This document shows positions 38,976-47,500 of a DNA stretch of 64,000 nucleotides, in pieces. The position numbers and the translations under genes are program-made. Each line of letters opens with the position of its first letter. The first letter of the stretch is position 1. Source of the stretch: Sphingomonas sp. Leaf34 (GTDB lineage: Bacteria > Pseudomonadota > Alphaproteobacteria > Sphingomonadales > Sphingomonadaceae); contig NZ_LMLC01000005.1 in NCBI RefSeq assembly GCF_001421805.1, forward strand, positions 186,001-250,000, in the 5' to 3' direction. The notes under the pieces were generated by a model. That model was given only the letters and a program-made list of their open reading frames with translations, searched no databases and was not told the origin of the DNA.

Positions 38976-39202
38976 ACCATCTAACCGCCAATGAACTGGC
39001 TTCTATAGCGCGTAACGGCGGCGGCGTTACCGTAAGTGGTCGACGTTTTACTTCGAGTGAACTAGCATCTATCGCCCGAAATCTAACCGGATCGGCTGTG
39101 CTTCACGTATCGCACTGCGAACGGCTAACCGCGATGGAGATGGCTTCAATAGCACGTAATGCGCGTGCACCGGCTTATGCGATGTTTTCCGCGTCTGAGT
39201 AA
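38972..39202 (+). CDS. small protein with three ELASIARN repeats (cassette gene 2)
   Basis: 76 aa made almost only of three copies of a 12-residue motif: LTANELASIARN (4-15), FTSSELASIARN (26-37) and LTAMEMASIARN (52-63), spaced 22 and 26 residues, with strand-like linkers (GGGVTVSGRR, SAVLHVSHCER). The regular spacing suggests a small solenoid or repeat-binding protein. It is translationally coupled to the membrane protein upstream, so the two likely work together. Function unknown; an effector/sensor or toxin/immunity pair is one possibility. Confidence 0.75.
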   Translation: MNHLTANELASIARNGGGVTVSGRRFTSSELASIARNLTGSAVLHVSHCERLTAMEMASIARNARAPAYAMFSASE

Positions 39203-39360
39203 CTAGGCGTTCTTACCGGCTCAACTTTTCGTCAGGTTGCAACATTGACGTGAAAGGAGGCGCGCTCACCCGAAGCGCTTTCCGAGCAACACTTGTATTG
39301 CTTCCGGGCGACTTTGCGGTGTCGACTGCGAGGCTATCCAAGCATCCAGAAGCGCCCCGG

Positions 39361-39470
39361 CGGGCTTGCACAGTGCAAGCCTTATCCCTTCCTCATGCCC
39401 GGTCGCGAGCCCAGCAGATCGGGGCTTTGGGCTGGTAGTGTATTACAGGATCTCCGCCTGGAGGTTGTCT
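39361..39470. repeat. repeat unit 4 with CTTGCACAGTGCAAG dyad
   Basis: The palindrome is at 39365-39379; after it, CCTTATCCCTTCCTCATG and TCGCGAGCC parallel the sequence after the dyad at 38100, and GGGCTTTGGGCT then GTATTACAGG parallels 38161 and 38294. It closes the right side of the two-gene cassette. The gap 39203-39488 has no gene that I trust. Confidence 0.75.
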
Positions 39471-39488
39471 AGCGCGGTTCGTTCGCCC

Positions 39489-40025
39489 TCAAATTCCTGA
39501 ACCGTACGCCCACTTGAGCAGCGCGAAGCCAACAATCATCACCAGACCATATTTCGTTAGCTGGAACGTTGCCTCGCCGTCCTTCACGCGATCCCACTCA
39601 CGTTTCAATACCTGTTGAGAGAGAGCGGTAACTGAGTCCTGCAAAAGCTCAAGTTCGCCTGAAATGTCTTCTCCGTCGGTCCCTCGTTTAATGAGCTTCT
39701 CGGACTGCCTTATTAGCCCCTGGAGTTCCAAGTGATCGGGCTCCACTATGTTGAGCCTAAGTTCGACAAGAGAGAGGGACTTAGAAACTTTTCGCCAAGC
39801 CTCGGCAATCATTTCGGCATTATCATCGTCGATAATCATATCAGCGATAATATGCATAGCAGCAACTGCTGAGATTGCATCCGATATACTTTCACGAAGA
39901 GCGTTGATCCACTCTTGTCGGAACTCTGAAGTCTTGTTTTCCTTTGCAACGATCAAACCAATCAGCGATATGACCGCGGCAATTACCGCCGCGCCTACTG
40001 CGCCGATCGAAAAATCTCCTGACAC
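39489..40025 (-). CDS. two-TM membrane protein of unknown function
   Basis: 178 aa. TM1 about 7-27 (IGAVGAAVIAAVISLIGLIV), a long helical soluble part with the segment EFRQEWINALRESISDAIS, and TM2 about 155-173 near the C-terminus. GTG start at 40025, directly after the stop of the RHH gene. Proteins of this layout are scattered in mobile DNA without known function. Base composition is more AT-rich than the element backbone. It reads opposite to most genes of the element. Confidence 0.7.
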   Translation of the reverse strand: MSGDFSIGAVGAAVIAAVISLIGLIVAKENKTSEFRQEWINALRESISDAISAVAAMHIIADMIIDDDNAEMIAEAWRKVSKSLSLVELRLNIVEPDHLELQGLIRQSEKLIKRGTDGEDISGELELLQDSVTALSQQVLKREWDRVKDGEATFQLTKYGLVMIVGFALLKWAYGSGI

Positions 40026-40220
40026 TTACTTTGACGCCAAAATGCTGCGAAGGAGAGCTCGGATTGCCTCGGGGCGAGATGGTTGGGGCGTCGCCTGGCC
40101 TGCTATCCACTCATCCAATTGCGCCAACTGTTCGGGATGAAGGCGCACACCGACTACATGGCCTTGCCCTGTGGGCTTAGGGCCGCGTTTCCGTGTTAAC
40201 GAAGTTTGTTGACCAGTCAT
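40026..40220 (-). CDS. ribbon-helix-helix-type small DNA-binding protein
   Basis: 64 aa: basic N-terminus (TRKRGPKPTG), then VVGVRLHPEQLAQLDEWIA and RPEAIRALLRSILA, the strand-helix-helix pattern of CopG/Arc-type proteins. It is followed without a gap by the two-TM membrane gene. Such small RHH proteins often autoregulate their operon or act as antitoxins. Confidence 0.75.
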   Translation of the reverse strand: MTGQQTSLTRKRGPKPTGQGHVVGVRLHPEQLAQLDEWIAGQATPQPSRPEAIRALLRSILASK

Positions 40221-40309
40221 ATAAACCGCGTTAACGCAGAAACGAGCCGAGGGGAAGTTCGTACCTTCCCGCCCGGCTCTAACCGCAACCGATCCTATGG
40301 AGATCGATC

Positions 40310-40627
40310 ATGGCTGTTCATGCCTTAAAGCCGGCCGCATCGCCGGCCAATACCGATCGCGCCCGTTTCAATCTCGCGCTGGCACACTGTGCCATAGCCG
40401 GGGACGCTCGGAACGCCCTGCCGTCCACTTCTACCATTCACGACGAAATCGCCGCCGGTGAAGCCCTCGAGCGCGCCCAGGCCGTGCTGGCAATGGCGAT
40501 TGCTCCCGACCATGCGACGTTCGCCAAAAAGCTTCGACTGACGCTCTTGTGGGCCGGTGTACATCCGGCAGTGATCGATAGCCTTGTCGCGGACGTGTCT
40601 GCGCTCGATCGGAGAGCACAGGCATGA
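40310..40627 (+). CDS. hypothetical protein
   Basis: 105 aa, helical (ARFNLALAHCAIAGDARN, GEALERAQAVLAMAIAPDHA), no recognised domain. GGAG lies 9 bp upstream of ATG 40310. It overlaps the following gene as ATGA. Confidence 0.62.
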   Translation: MAVHALKPAASPANTDRARFNLALAHCAIAGDARNALPSTSTIHDEIAAGEALERAQAVLAMAIAPDHATFAKKLRLTLLWAGVHPAVIDSLVADVSALDRRAQA

Positions 40628-40908
40628 CCTCGACACGCAGCATCGAGGGCAAGGGCCTTCACTTCCCCGCCTCGCTCGCAACCGACGAGTCTGGCGTAAT
40701 TATTGCCCCGCCTATCGAGACCTTGCCGATGATCGCGGCGGCTGTCGAACCAACCCAGCTGCTCTATTTCGCGCAACGCCTGATCCGGGGCGTGAATCGC
40801 CGACGCCATCAGTTACGATGGTCAGCCATAAATGAGCAGCGCCTAGAATTGGCGCGGCTTTGCATCGCTCGCGCTATGTCGGATCCGCAAACCGGCTTTC
40901 CGGCGTAA
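40624..40908 (+). CDS. hypothetical protein
   Basis: 94 aa (MTSTRSIEGKGLHFPASLAT), C-terminal half basic and helical (FAQRLIRGVNRRRHQLRW). Translationally coupled to the previous gene by a 4-bp overlap. Not recognised. Confidence 0.58.
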   Translation: MTSTRSIEGKGLHFPASLATDESGVIIAPPIETLPMIAAAVEPTQLLYFAQRLIRGVNRRRHQLRWSAINEQRLELARLCIARAMSDPQTGFPA

Positions 40909-40938
40909 GCGTGGCCGCCAAAGCGCCCGCAGTTCATG

Positions 40939-40992
40939 TTGACAATGATGATCGGTGGTCATACTCCGTCATTATGACTAACGATCATCATT
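40939..40992 (+). promoter_or_regulatory. promoter with 11-bp inverted-repeat operator for MerR-like gene
   Basis: TTGACA at 40939-40944, 17 bp to TACTCC at 40962-40967. Perfect inverted arms AATGATGATCG (40944-40954) and CGATCATCATT (40982-40992) span the promoter and the start codon. Transcription would begin at about the ATG 40974, which has no ribosome site, so the mRNA may be leaderless. This looks like autorepression by the gene it controls. Confidence 0.6.
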
Positions 40993-41612
40993 CCCGCAGT
41001 GACATCGTACGGCTCGCTAAGGTCGAGAACGACGTGCTTACCGTCTGGCTCCGCCAAGGTTTGATCCGGCCAATCGACGCCGGAGTGGGTCGTGGGAAGT
41101 CGTTGCGATTCGATCCCTACCAAGTTCGGGTTGCCAGGGTCTTGGCGGACGGCCGATCGGTCGGCCTAAACCTCGACGCATTGAGGGCCATCGCTGAGGC
41201 CATACAAACGGCGATACAGACATTCTCAAAAGCGGACGTACACCCCCGGCTGCTGTCCTCGATCATAGAAGAGATTGAGGCGCCCGGGCACTTTCAGGAT
41301 AACCTGGCATCAATTCGACGATTGGCGACTAAACACCCCAGCGATGAATTGACCGACCTGCTCGAGATGTATGAGCAGGATGGATTTGAAGAGGCCGTCA
41401 AAAAGGCCGCGGCAATTTTCTCCGCCAAGGATCTAGAACACCTTTGGCTTTGCGTTCAGCTATTCGGCGCCGAAGGCTATCTCATGGCCTATTGGGATAT
41501 CTATAACGGGCTGTGGAAGGTCGAACGACATCCCACCCTGGACGGTTCAAGGCTCCCTTCGGCAGCTTGCATTCTGCTGGATCTTTCGCCGTTGTCGGAC
41601 TTGCCGGAATGA
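40974..41612 (+). CDS. MerR-like DNA-binding regulator
   Basis: 212 aa. The first 75 residues resemble a MerR-type winged HTH (SDIVRLAKVENDVLTVWLRQ with GLIRPIDAG, then SLRFDPYQVRVARVLADGRSVG); the rest is a helical effector region without a known motif (DLLEMYEQDGFEEAVKKAAA). ATG 40974 is preferred because the HTH begins right there; the longer frame to 40860 lies in the preceding gene. It sits under an operator-promoter and just upstream of the integrase, as excision regulators often do. Confidence 0.72.
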   Translation: MTNDHHSRSDIVRLAKVENDVLTVWLRQGLIRPIDAGVGRGKSLRFDPYQVRVARVLADGRSVGLNLDALRAIAEAIQTAIQTFSKADVHPRLLSSIIEEIEAPGHFQDNLASIRRLATKHPSDELTDLLEMYEQDGFEEAVKKAAAIFSAKDLEHLWLCVQLFGAEGYLMAYWDIYNGLWKVERHPTLDGSRLPSAACILLDLSPLSDLPE

Positions 41613-41664
41613 CCTCCGTCGGGAAAGCCGACCGGGTAAGTGACCTGTTCAATGTCGCTGCCTC

Positions 41665-42003
41665 ATGAAAGAGCTAGTCGATCTTGATCGACGGTGGTCG
41701 AGGGCGTTGCAAGCCGGTCGGGGTCTGCGCCTTTCCGACTCCGACTTAGATTTACTCGCCTCGATCGGCGGCTACGCCGTACTGCATCAAGCAGCCGAAC
41801 AAGCACTAAGGGAGCAGGCTCGATGCCGCGTGAGCCGAAGGAACTCTATCGACGGGGGCAATTCTGGCTCGGCTGGGATCGAAAGCTCGACGGCTCCCTT
41901 CGTTCCCCGTTCCTTGCCATCTTCTGGTACGATCCCGAGCGGGGACGCGAACGAAGCACTTCTACGCGCACAGCGGACGTTGAGCAGGCAAGGTACCGCC
42001 TAG
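41665..42003 (+). CDS. small hypothetical protein overlapping integrase
   Basis: 112 aa. The first 50 residues (MKELVDLDRRWSRALQAGRG, LRLSDSDLDLLASIGGYAVL) look like a real helical protein; the last 60 are read in another frame of the integrase gene (180-bp overlap). It may be a short integrase-coupled protein with a non-conserved tail. Moderate support only. Confidence 0.5.
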   Translation: MKELVDLDRRWSRALQAGRGLRLSDSDLDLLASIGGYAVLHQAAEQALREQARCRVSRRNSIDGGNSGSAGIESSTAPFVPRSLPSSGTIPSGDANEALLRAQRTLSRQGTA

Positions 42004-43082
42004 ATGCCCACTATCTTGAGCGCGATCGCGGTGCGTCGATCTGCCCTACTTGCGGGCAGCAACGTGCAGTGGCGTCTGGCTTCCTCGTGACCGACGCCAT
42101 CTCAAACTATCAGATCCTGCACGGCCAGCTGCGCGCCTCTTCCGAGGCGATTGCGGCGAGGCTGGCGCACGTCGTCCGGTACATCGTGACCCTGCCAAGT
42201 GCGGCGGTCGCGTGTGAGCAGGTGAACGACGAATGGATACAGCGCTTCCGAACGTGGCTGACTGCCCAGCCGATTGTGAGCACCGGAGGCAATCATCGCT
42301 CTAGATCGGCATCGACGGTTGAAAACAGCGTCATTCAGCTGGCGGCGGTCATCAACGCGGCACATCGGCGCGGCGACGCTTCTAGGCCGGCGGGCTTTCG
42401 ACCTATCCCCCTCAAGGAGCTTTCTGCGACCCCGCAGCATCGCGCTACGGTGCCCGAGCTCGCAGCCATGTTCCGGTACGCGCTCAGCCGTAGGCGGCAG
42501 AGCGACGGCGCGGGGCTTCATCGCTTCCTTATCGCATCTGTCTCGACCTTGGCCCGGCCCGATGCCGCGCACGAGATATCGACGGCCGCAGACCGCGGAC
42601 AGTGGAATAGTCAGCGTCGCGTGCTCGACCTCAACCCTAGGGGGCGGCGGCAGACCAAAAAGTATCGGGCAACGGTGCGCGTGCCTTGGCAGTTTGCTGA
42701 GCACCTGGACAACGTCGCCGGGAAGTTCGTTCCAGTCTCGACTGTGCGATCTGCATGGCGTGGCATGGCGATCGAACTCAATCTGCCGGGGGATGGCGAA
42801 AGCGGTATGAAGCTGATTCGTCGTTCAGTCGCGCAGCTGTTGCGCGATCGCCGTGTACCGGCGGAAGAGATCGAGCTTATGATGGGGCACCGCAAGCTAG
42901 ACGCCGTAACGGACCTCTACGCGGCTTTCCGCCCCGAGCATCTATCGAATGCTGTTACAGCCTTGGAGGGCATCATCGACGAAATCGAGAGCTTTGTTCC
43001 GGGTGCCTTCCACCGGAAGGACACCGGACAGACTGGGTCAAGTCTGAAACTTATTTCGGGCGGAGTAGCCAAAAATGGCTGA
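41823..43082 (+). CDS. int: tyrosine site-specific recombinase (integrase)
   Basis: 419 aa. N-terminal arm/core-binding half includes CPTCGQQ and a SAM-like helical part; the catalytic half is about 225-395. Box I Arg in STLARPDA, box II as KLIRRSVAQLL (Lys where most have His, Arg kept), GHRK in MMGHRKLDAV, and the nucleophile Tyr in DLYAAF. ATG 41823 has GGGAG upstream. The stop lies 13 bp from the attR repeat and the tRNA-Val 3' end, the standard place for a tRNA-targeting integrase. The variant box II is, to my knowledge, shared by sphingomonad integrases of this type. Confidence 0.92.
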   Translation: MPREPKELYRRGQFWLGWDRKLDGSLRSPFLAIFWYDPERGRERSTSTRTADVEQARYRLDAHYLERDRGASICPTCGQQRAVASGFLVTDAISNYQILHGQLRASSEAIAARLAHVVRYIVTLPSAAVACEQVNDEWIQRFRTWLTAQPIVSTGGNHRSRSASTVENSVIQLAAVINAAHRRGDASRPAGFRPIPLKELSATPQHRATVPELAAMFRYALSRRRQSDGAGLHRFLIASVSTLARPDAAHEISTAADRGQWNSQRRVLDLNPRGRRQTKKYRATVRVPWQFAEHLDNVAGKFVPVSTVRSAWRGMAIELNLPGDGESGMKLIRRSVAQLLRDRRVPAEEIELMMGHRKLDAVTDLYAAFRPEHLSNAVTALEGIIDEIESFVPGAFHRKDTGQTGSSLKLISGGVAKNG

Positions 43083-43095
43083 ACTCCGCCAGAAA

Positions 43096-43148
43096 CAATG
43101 GTGGGCGTGGCAAGGATTGAACTTGCGACCCCTGCGATGTCAACACAG
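43096..43148. other. attR: 3' part of the intact tRNA-Val
   Basis: 53 bp identical to 32233-32285, overlapping the 3' 50 bases of the tRNA-Val gene plus 3 flanking bases. Crossing-over occurs somewhere within this identity block. Confidence 0.93.
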
Positions 43149-43173
43149 TGCTCTACCACTGAGCTACACGCCC
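43099..43173 (-). tRNA. tRNA-Val (anticodon GAC)
   Basis: 75 nt with encoded CCA (43099-43101). Acceptor GGGCGTG/CACGCCC; D arm AGCTC...GAGC; anticodon stem CTGTG/CGCAG with loop TTGACAT, so GAC; T arm with the GTTCAATCC-type loop. The 5' end lies outside the mobile element and the 3' part is duplicated at 32233, so the element keeps the tRNA functional. Confidence 0.96.
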
Positions 43174-43217
43174 GCCGGAGCGCTCCACTAGCCGCGCTTA
43201 TCGCGGGGCGCAAGCCT

Positions 43218-43595
43218 TCAATGCATCCCGGTGACATTATCCATCTCGAACAGCCGATCCACCTCGGCGACCAGGTCGCGCAGGTGGAACGGCTTCGACA
43301 GGACGCGGGCCTGCGGCATCGCGCGGCCGGCCTTCAACGTGACCGCCGCAAAGCCGGTGATGAACATGACGCGCAGGTCCTTGCACATCTCGCCCGCCTT
43401 CTGTGCGAGCTCGATCCCATCCATCTCGGGCATGACGATGTCGGTCAGCAACAGGTCGAACGTCTCGGTTTCGAGCAGCGGGATCGCCGCCGTCCCACGG
43501 TCGACCGCGGTCACGGCATAGCCCGACCGTTCGAGTGCCCGCGTGAGATATTCGCGCATGACCTGGTCGTCCTCGGCCAGCAGGATTCGCAACAT
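43218..43595 (-). CDS. cpdR: CpdR-type single-domain response regulator
   Basis: 125 aa receiver domain only. Phospho-acceptor Asp52 (LLLTDIVMPEMDG), acidic pair E8/D9/D10 (LLAEDDQ), Thr in FITGFAAVTLK and Lys in LSKPFHLRDL. In alphaproteobacteria CpdR, controlled by the CckA-ChpT phosphorelay, delivers substrates to ClpXP and steers the cell cycle; the sequence and the KPFHLRDLV end fit this orthologue group closely. It is divergent from the next gene. No output domain is present. Confidence 0.88.
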   Translation of the reverse strand: MLRILLAEDDQVMREYLTRALERSGYAVTAVDRGTAAIPLLETETFDLLLTDIVMPEMDGIELAQKAGEMCKDLRVMFITGFAAVTLKAGRAMPQARVLSKPFHLRDLVAEVDRLFEMDNVTGMH

Positions 43596-43706
43596 CGATC
43601 TAAAGTCCTGTTTTCACGCCTACATTGAGACACTGTTCGTACGCGCAAAGCGGTTAACATTTCCAGATCGATTGCCCGCGCCGACGCGTCGCTATAGCGT
43701 GGCGCG

Positions 43707-44594
43707 ATGCATCTCCCCTCCTTCGACGGGCCCTCCCTCGATGGGCCATCCTTCGACAGGGTCGACGCCGCGCCGCCGTCGAGCCCGGTGGTTATCTCCG
43801 TCCCGCACGCCGGGCGCGACTATCCACTAGCCCTGAAAACTGCGTTGCGGGTCCCGCTAGCGGCATTGCTCCCGCTCGAGGATCGGCTGGTCGATGCGGT
43901 CGCGCGGGCAGCGCGGACCGATCAGGCGATGATCGTCCAGCGCCGGGCACGCGCCTGGATCGATCTTAATCGCGCCGAGCACGAACGCGATCCGCTGCTC
44001 GACGAGGGTGCCGCGACGATCGCCGCCGCGCACCAATCCGCCAAATTGCGCAGCGGCCTAGGCTTGGTGCCGCGCCGTGTATCAGGCGCGGGCGATCTGT
44101 GGGCGCGGCGGTTCAGCGATGCGGAGGTGACGGCGCGGATCACGAACGATCACCGTCCCTATCATGCCGCGGTCGCCGCCGCGCTCGAGGCCGCCCATGC
44201 GCGGTTCGGCGCGGCGGTGCTGCTCGACCTGCATTCGATGCCGCCGCTTGGACCGGGCGGGACGCGTATCGTGCTCGGCGATCGGTTCGGCCATGCCGCC
44301 GCGCCGCGGTTCGTCGATCGGGCCGACGCGATATGTGCCACGCGCGGCTTTTCGGTTGCGCGCAACGCCCCCTATGCCGGCGGGCACATTCTCGAACGCC
44401 ATGCCCGTCCGGCTATCGGCATCCACGCGATCCAGCTCGAACTCGACCGGACGCTGTATCTCGACCGCAAGCTGCACGCGCCGGGTGCCGGGTTCGCGCG
44501 CGTCGTCGACCTGGTCCGCGCCATACTGGCGGCACTGGCCGACGAAGCATTGCGTGGCGACGCGGGATCGATCCCGCTGGCCGCCGCCGAGTGA
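43707..44594 (+). CDS. N-formylglutamate amidohydrolase family protein
   Basis: 295 aa, FGase family. VVISVPHAGRDYP carries the first metal His; EDRLVDAVAR, NDHRPYHAAV and LLDLHSMPP (metal Asp/His) follow, with GGHILERHARP near the end. The family cleaves N-formyl-L-glutamate in histidine degradation, but many members stand alone, as here. The first 25 residues are repetitive (SFDGPSLDGPSFD) and look like a recent or non-conserved extension; the true start may be closer to PPSSPVVIS. Confidence 0.88.
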   Translation: MHLPSFDGPSLDGPSFDRVDAAPPSSPVVISVPHAGRDYPLALKTALRVPLAALLPLEDRLVDAVARAARTDQAMIVQRRARAWIDLNRAEHERDPLLDEGAATIAAAHQSAKLRSGLGLVPRRVSGAGDLWARRFSDAEVTARITNDHRPYHAAVAAALEAAHARFGAAVLLDLHSMPPLGPGGTRIVLGDRFGHAAAPRFVDRADAICATRGFSVARNAPYAGGHILERHARPAIGIHAIQLELDRTLYLDRKLHAPGAGFARVVDLVRAILAALADEALRGDAGSIPLAAAE

Positions 44595-47500
44595 TCAGTC
44601 GGCGAGCGTGTCGAGTATCGCCTCGATCCGTGCAGCACGCTCTACCGGATCGTCGATCGCGAGCCTGGCGATCCAGCGGCCGTTCTTCTTGACCAGATCG
44701 GCGGCGGGTACATTCCGGCGCCGATCGTGCGGCGTGAACGCGATCGCGGCGGGGCCGGCATCGATCCGGCGGATTCCCGCCGCGCAGGCGCGCAGGCGGA
44801 TGCGGGTCGCCAGCAGCAGATGGTGGGCCGGATCGGGAATGGTTCCGAAGCGATCCTCCAGTTCCGCCTCGAACTGGTCGAGCGCGGCGACGTCTTCGAG
44901 CCGCGCGAGGCGGCCATAGAGCGACAGCCGGATTTCCTCCTCGGGGATCCACGCCTCCGGCAGGCTCCCACCGATGTCGAGATGCAGGTCGGGAACCCAG
45001 TCGTCGACGCTTTCGCCGCGCGCCAGCCGTAGCGCGCGGCCGAACAGATGCTGGTACAAGTCGATGCCGATCAGCTTCATATGGCCCGCCTGCGCTTCGC
45101 CGACGAGATCGCCCGCCCCGCGCAGATCGAGATCGCGTGCGCTGATCGCGAAGCCCGCGCCGAGCCTATCGAACGCCTGCAACGTCCGCAGCCGCTTAAG
45201 CGTCGCCTCGGCGATCGTCGCGTCGCCGTCGGTCAGCAGCATGATCTGCCCGCGCCGCCCGCCACGCCCGACGCGCCCGCGCAACTGATGCAGCTGCGAC
45301 AGGCCGAACCGATCGGCGTGGTGGACGATCATCGTGTTGGCGCGCGGCACGTCGAGCCCCGCCTCGATGATGTTGGTCGCGAGCAGCACGTCGCCGTCCC
45401 CCGCGGCGAACGCGACCATCGCTTCGTCGATCTCGGCGGCGGCCATCTTGCCGTGCGCCTGGACGAGCCCGAGTTCGGGCACGAGCTTGGCGAGTTTCGC
45501 GGCGAGCGGCGCCATGTCGTCGATCCGCGGCACCACGACGAAGCTCTGCCCGCCACGCGCGCGTTCGCGCCGCAATGCCGCACGGACGGCGGCGTCGTCA
45601 AAGGTCGCGACCGCGGTCCGGATCGGCTGGCGACGCGCGGGCGGCGTCGCGATGACCGACAAACCCTGCAGCCCGATCATCGCCGATTGCAGCGTCCGGG
45701 GGATCGGTGTCGCGCTGAGCGTGAGCACATGGCCCGCACCGAGCGCGTGCAGCTTGGTCTTGTCCGCGGCCCCGAAACGCTGCTCCTCGTCGATCACGAC
45801 GAGCGCGAGATCGCGATAGGCGACGCCCTTGCCCGCAATCGCGCCGGTGCCGATCACGACGCCGATCGACCCGTCCGCGAGCCCCGCCTTCACGCGGGCC
45901 TTTTCGGCCGTGCTCGAAAGACGGGACAGCCCGGCAACCGTGACGCCGGTGCCGGCGAAGCGGCGCGTGAACGTCTCGATATGCTGGCGGACGAGCACCG
46001 TCGTCGGTGCGGCGATCGCGACCTGCCGGCCCGCCAACGCGACCGCCGCCGCCGCGCGCAAGGCGATCTCGGTCTTGCCATAGCCGACATCGCCGATGAC
46101 CAGCCGGTCCATCGGCGTGCCGCGCGCGAGGTCGGCCAGCGTGGTCGTGATCGCGCGCGCCTGATCGGGGGTTTCGGTGAAGGCGAATCCGGCCGCAAAA
46201 CGCTCATAGGCGGCGCGGTCGGGGACGATCGGGTCGGTCGTACGCGCCGCACGTTCGGCGGCGAGCGCGGCAAGCGTGCGAGCGCTCTCCGCGATTGCCG
46301 CATCGATCGCACCACGTCGTTTCTGCCACGACGATCCATCGAGCGCGTCGAGCGTCACCGCATCCGCATCCGCACCATAGCGCCAGATACGATCCGCCTC
46401 CGCGACCGGCACAAGGCGACGGCCGTCCTTAGCATAGCCCAGGACGATCGCATCGCCACCGGTATCGGGCAGCATTTCCAGCCCGCGGACGATGCCGATC
46501 CCGAACTCCTCATGGACGACGACGTCGCCGCAGCGCAGTTCGCTCGACAGGCCGGCAAGCGCAGCGCCGCCGCTCGCGCCGAGTTCGTCACCGCGGGCAC
46601 GGCCACCCAGCAGGTCGGCGCTCGCGACGACGGTGACGCCCGCCGCGACGAAGCCACGGTCGACCGGCGCAGCAAGCATCATCGCAGTGCCGGGCTTGGC
46701 GGCCGCCACCTCGGACCAGCAGGAGATCGTCGCGAATTGGATCTTCGCACCGCGTTCGAGCCGCGGCTGGAGGAACCGCAGGTCGCGCGGCGATCCCATC
46801 AGCACCAGCCGCGAATCGGCGAGGACATCGCGTGCCAGCCGCACAAACCCGCGCGTCGGATCGCGCAGCTCGATAAAGCGCGGTACCCGGTCGTCGCCCG
46901 GCGCGAGGGCAACGACGTCACGCTTGGCGACTGCGGCGTCCCACGCCTTTGCCGTGACCAGATCGGCGCTCGCCCTGCGCCGCGGCAGGCCATCGGCGGC
47001 GAGCGAGAGAAACCGGTCGCGACGACGATCGACGCCGGGATCGAACGCCACCGCCGCGCCGGGGAGATGCACCAGGATCGCGACGCCCTTGTCCGCCGAT
47101 GGTTCGGTCGCACGGCCGATCTCGACGAAAGCGACGTCCGCCGACCCCAATTGCGACACAGGGTCATAATCCCGAAGCGCGGTGATCCGGCCATCGGCGA
47201 ATTCGATCCTGACGGGCGAGGCGCGGTCGGCGGGAAAGATGTCGATCACGTTGCCGCGGACCGCGATCTCCCCGGGTTCGTCGATACGGTCGTCGACGCA
47301 ATAGCCGATTTCCGCGGCGGTCGTGGCGAACGCGTCGCTGTCGATCGTCTCGCCGACCGCCAACCGCGGTGGCGCGGCGTCGAACATCGCAGGGTCGGGA
47401 TAGCGCACCGCAGTAGCCTCGGCGGTCGTCACCAGCAGGATTGGTCCGGTTCCACTCGTGGTCGCAGCCCGCAAGCGACGGAGCGCAGCCACCCGCAAGC

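Larger units (their letters stand above)
32233..43148. mobile_element. tRNA-Val-integrated element, phage-satellite-like (about 10.9 kb)
   Basis: Bounded by perfect 53-bp direct repeats of the tRNA-Val 3' part, with a tyrosine integrase at the tRNA end. Contents in order: HTH replication-type gene, unknown genes, two Nu1-like small-terminase paralogues, XRE regulator and ImmA/IrrE peptidase, two 41-aa genes, unknown genes separated by repeats, RHH plus membrane pair, MerR-like regulator, integrase. There is no large terminase, portal, capsid, tail or lysis gene and no conjugation gene. Genes are tightly packed, mostly on one strand, with many start/stop overlaps, so it looks intact rather than decayed. 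The satellite reading is inference from size and content. Confidence 0.85.

Noticed and set aside
39250..39438. 62-aa frame between the ELASIARN gene and the RHH pair
   Set aside because: Runs through the CTTGCACAGTGCAAG repeat unit and shows no motif.
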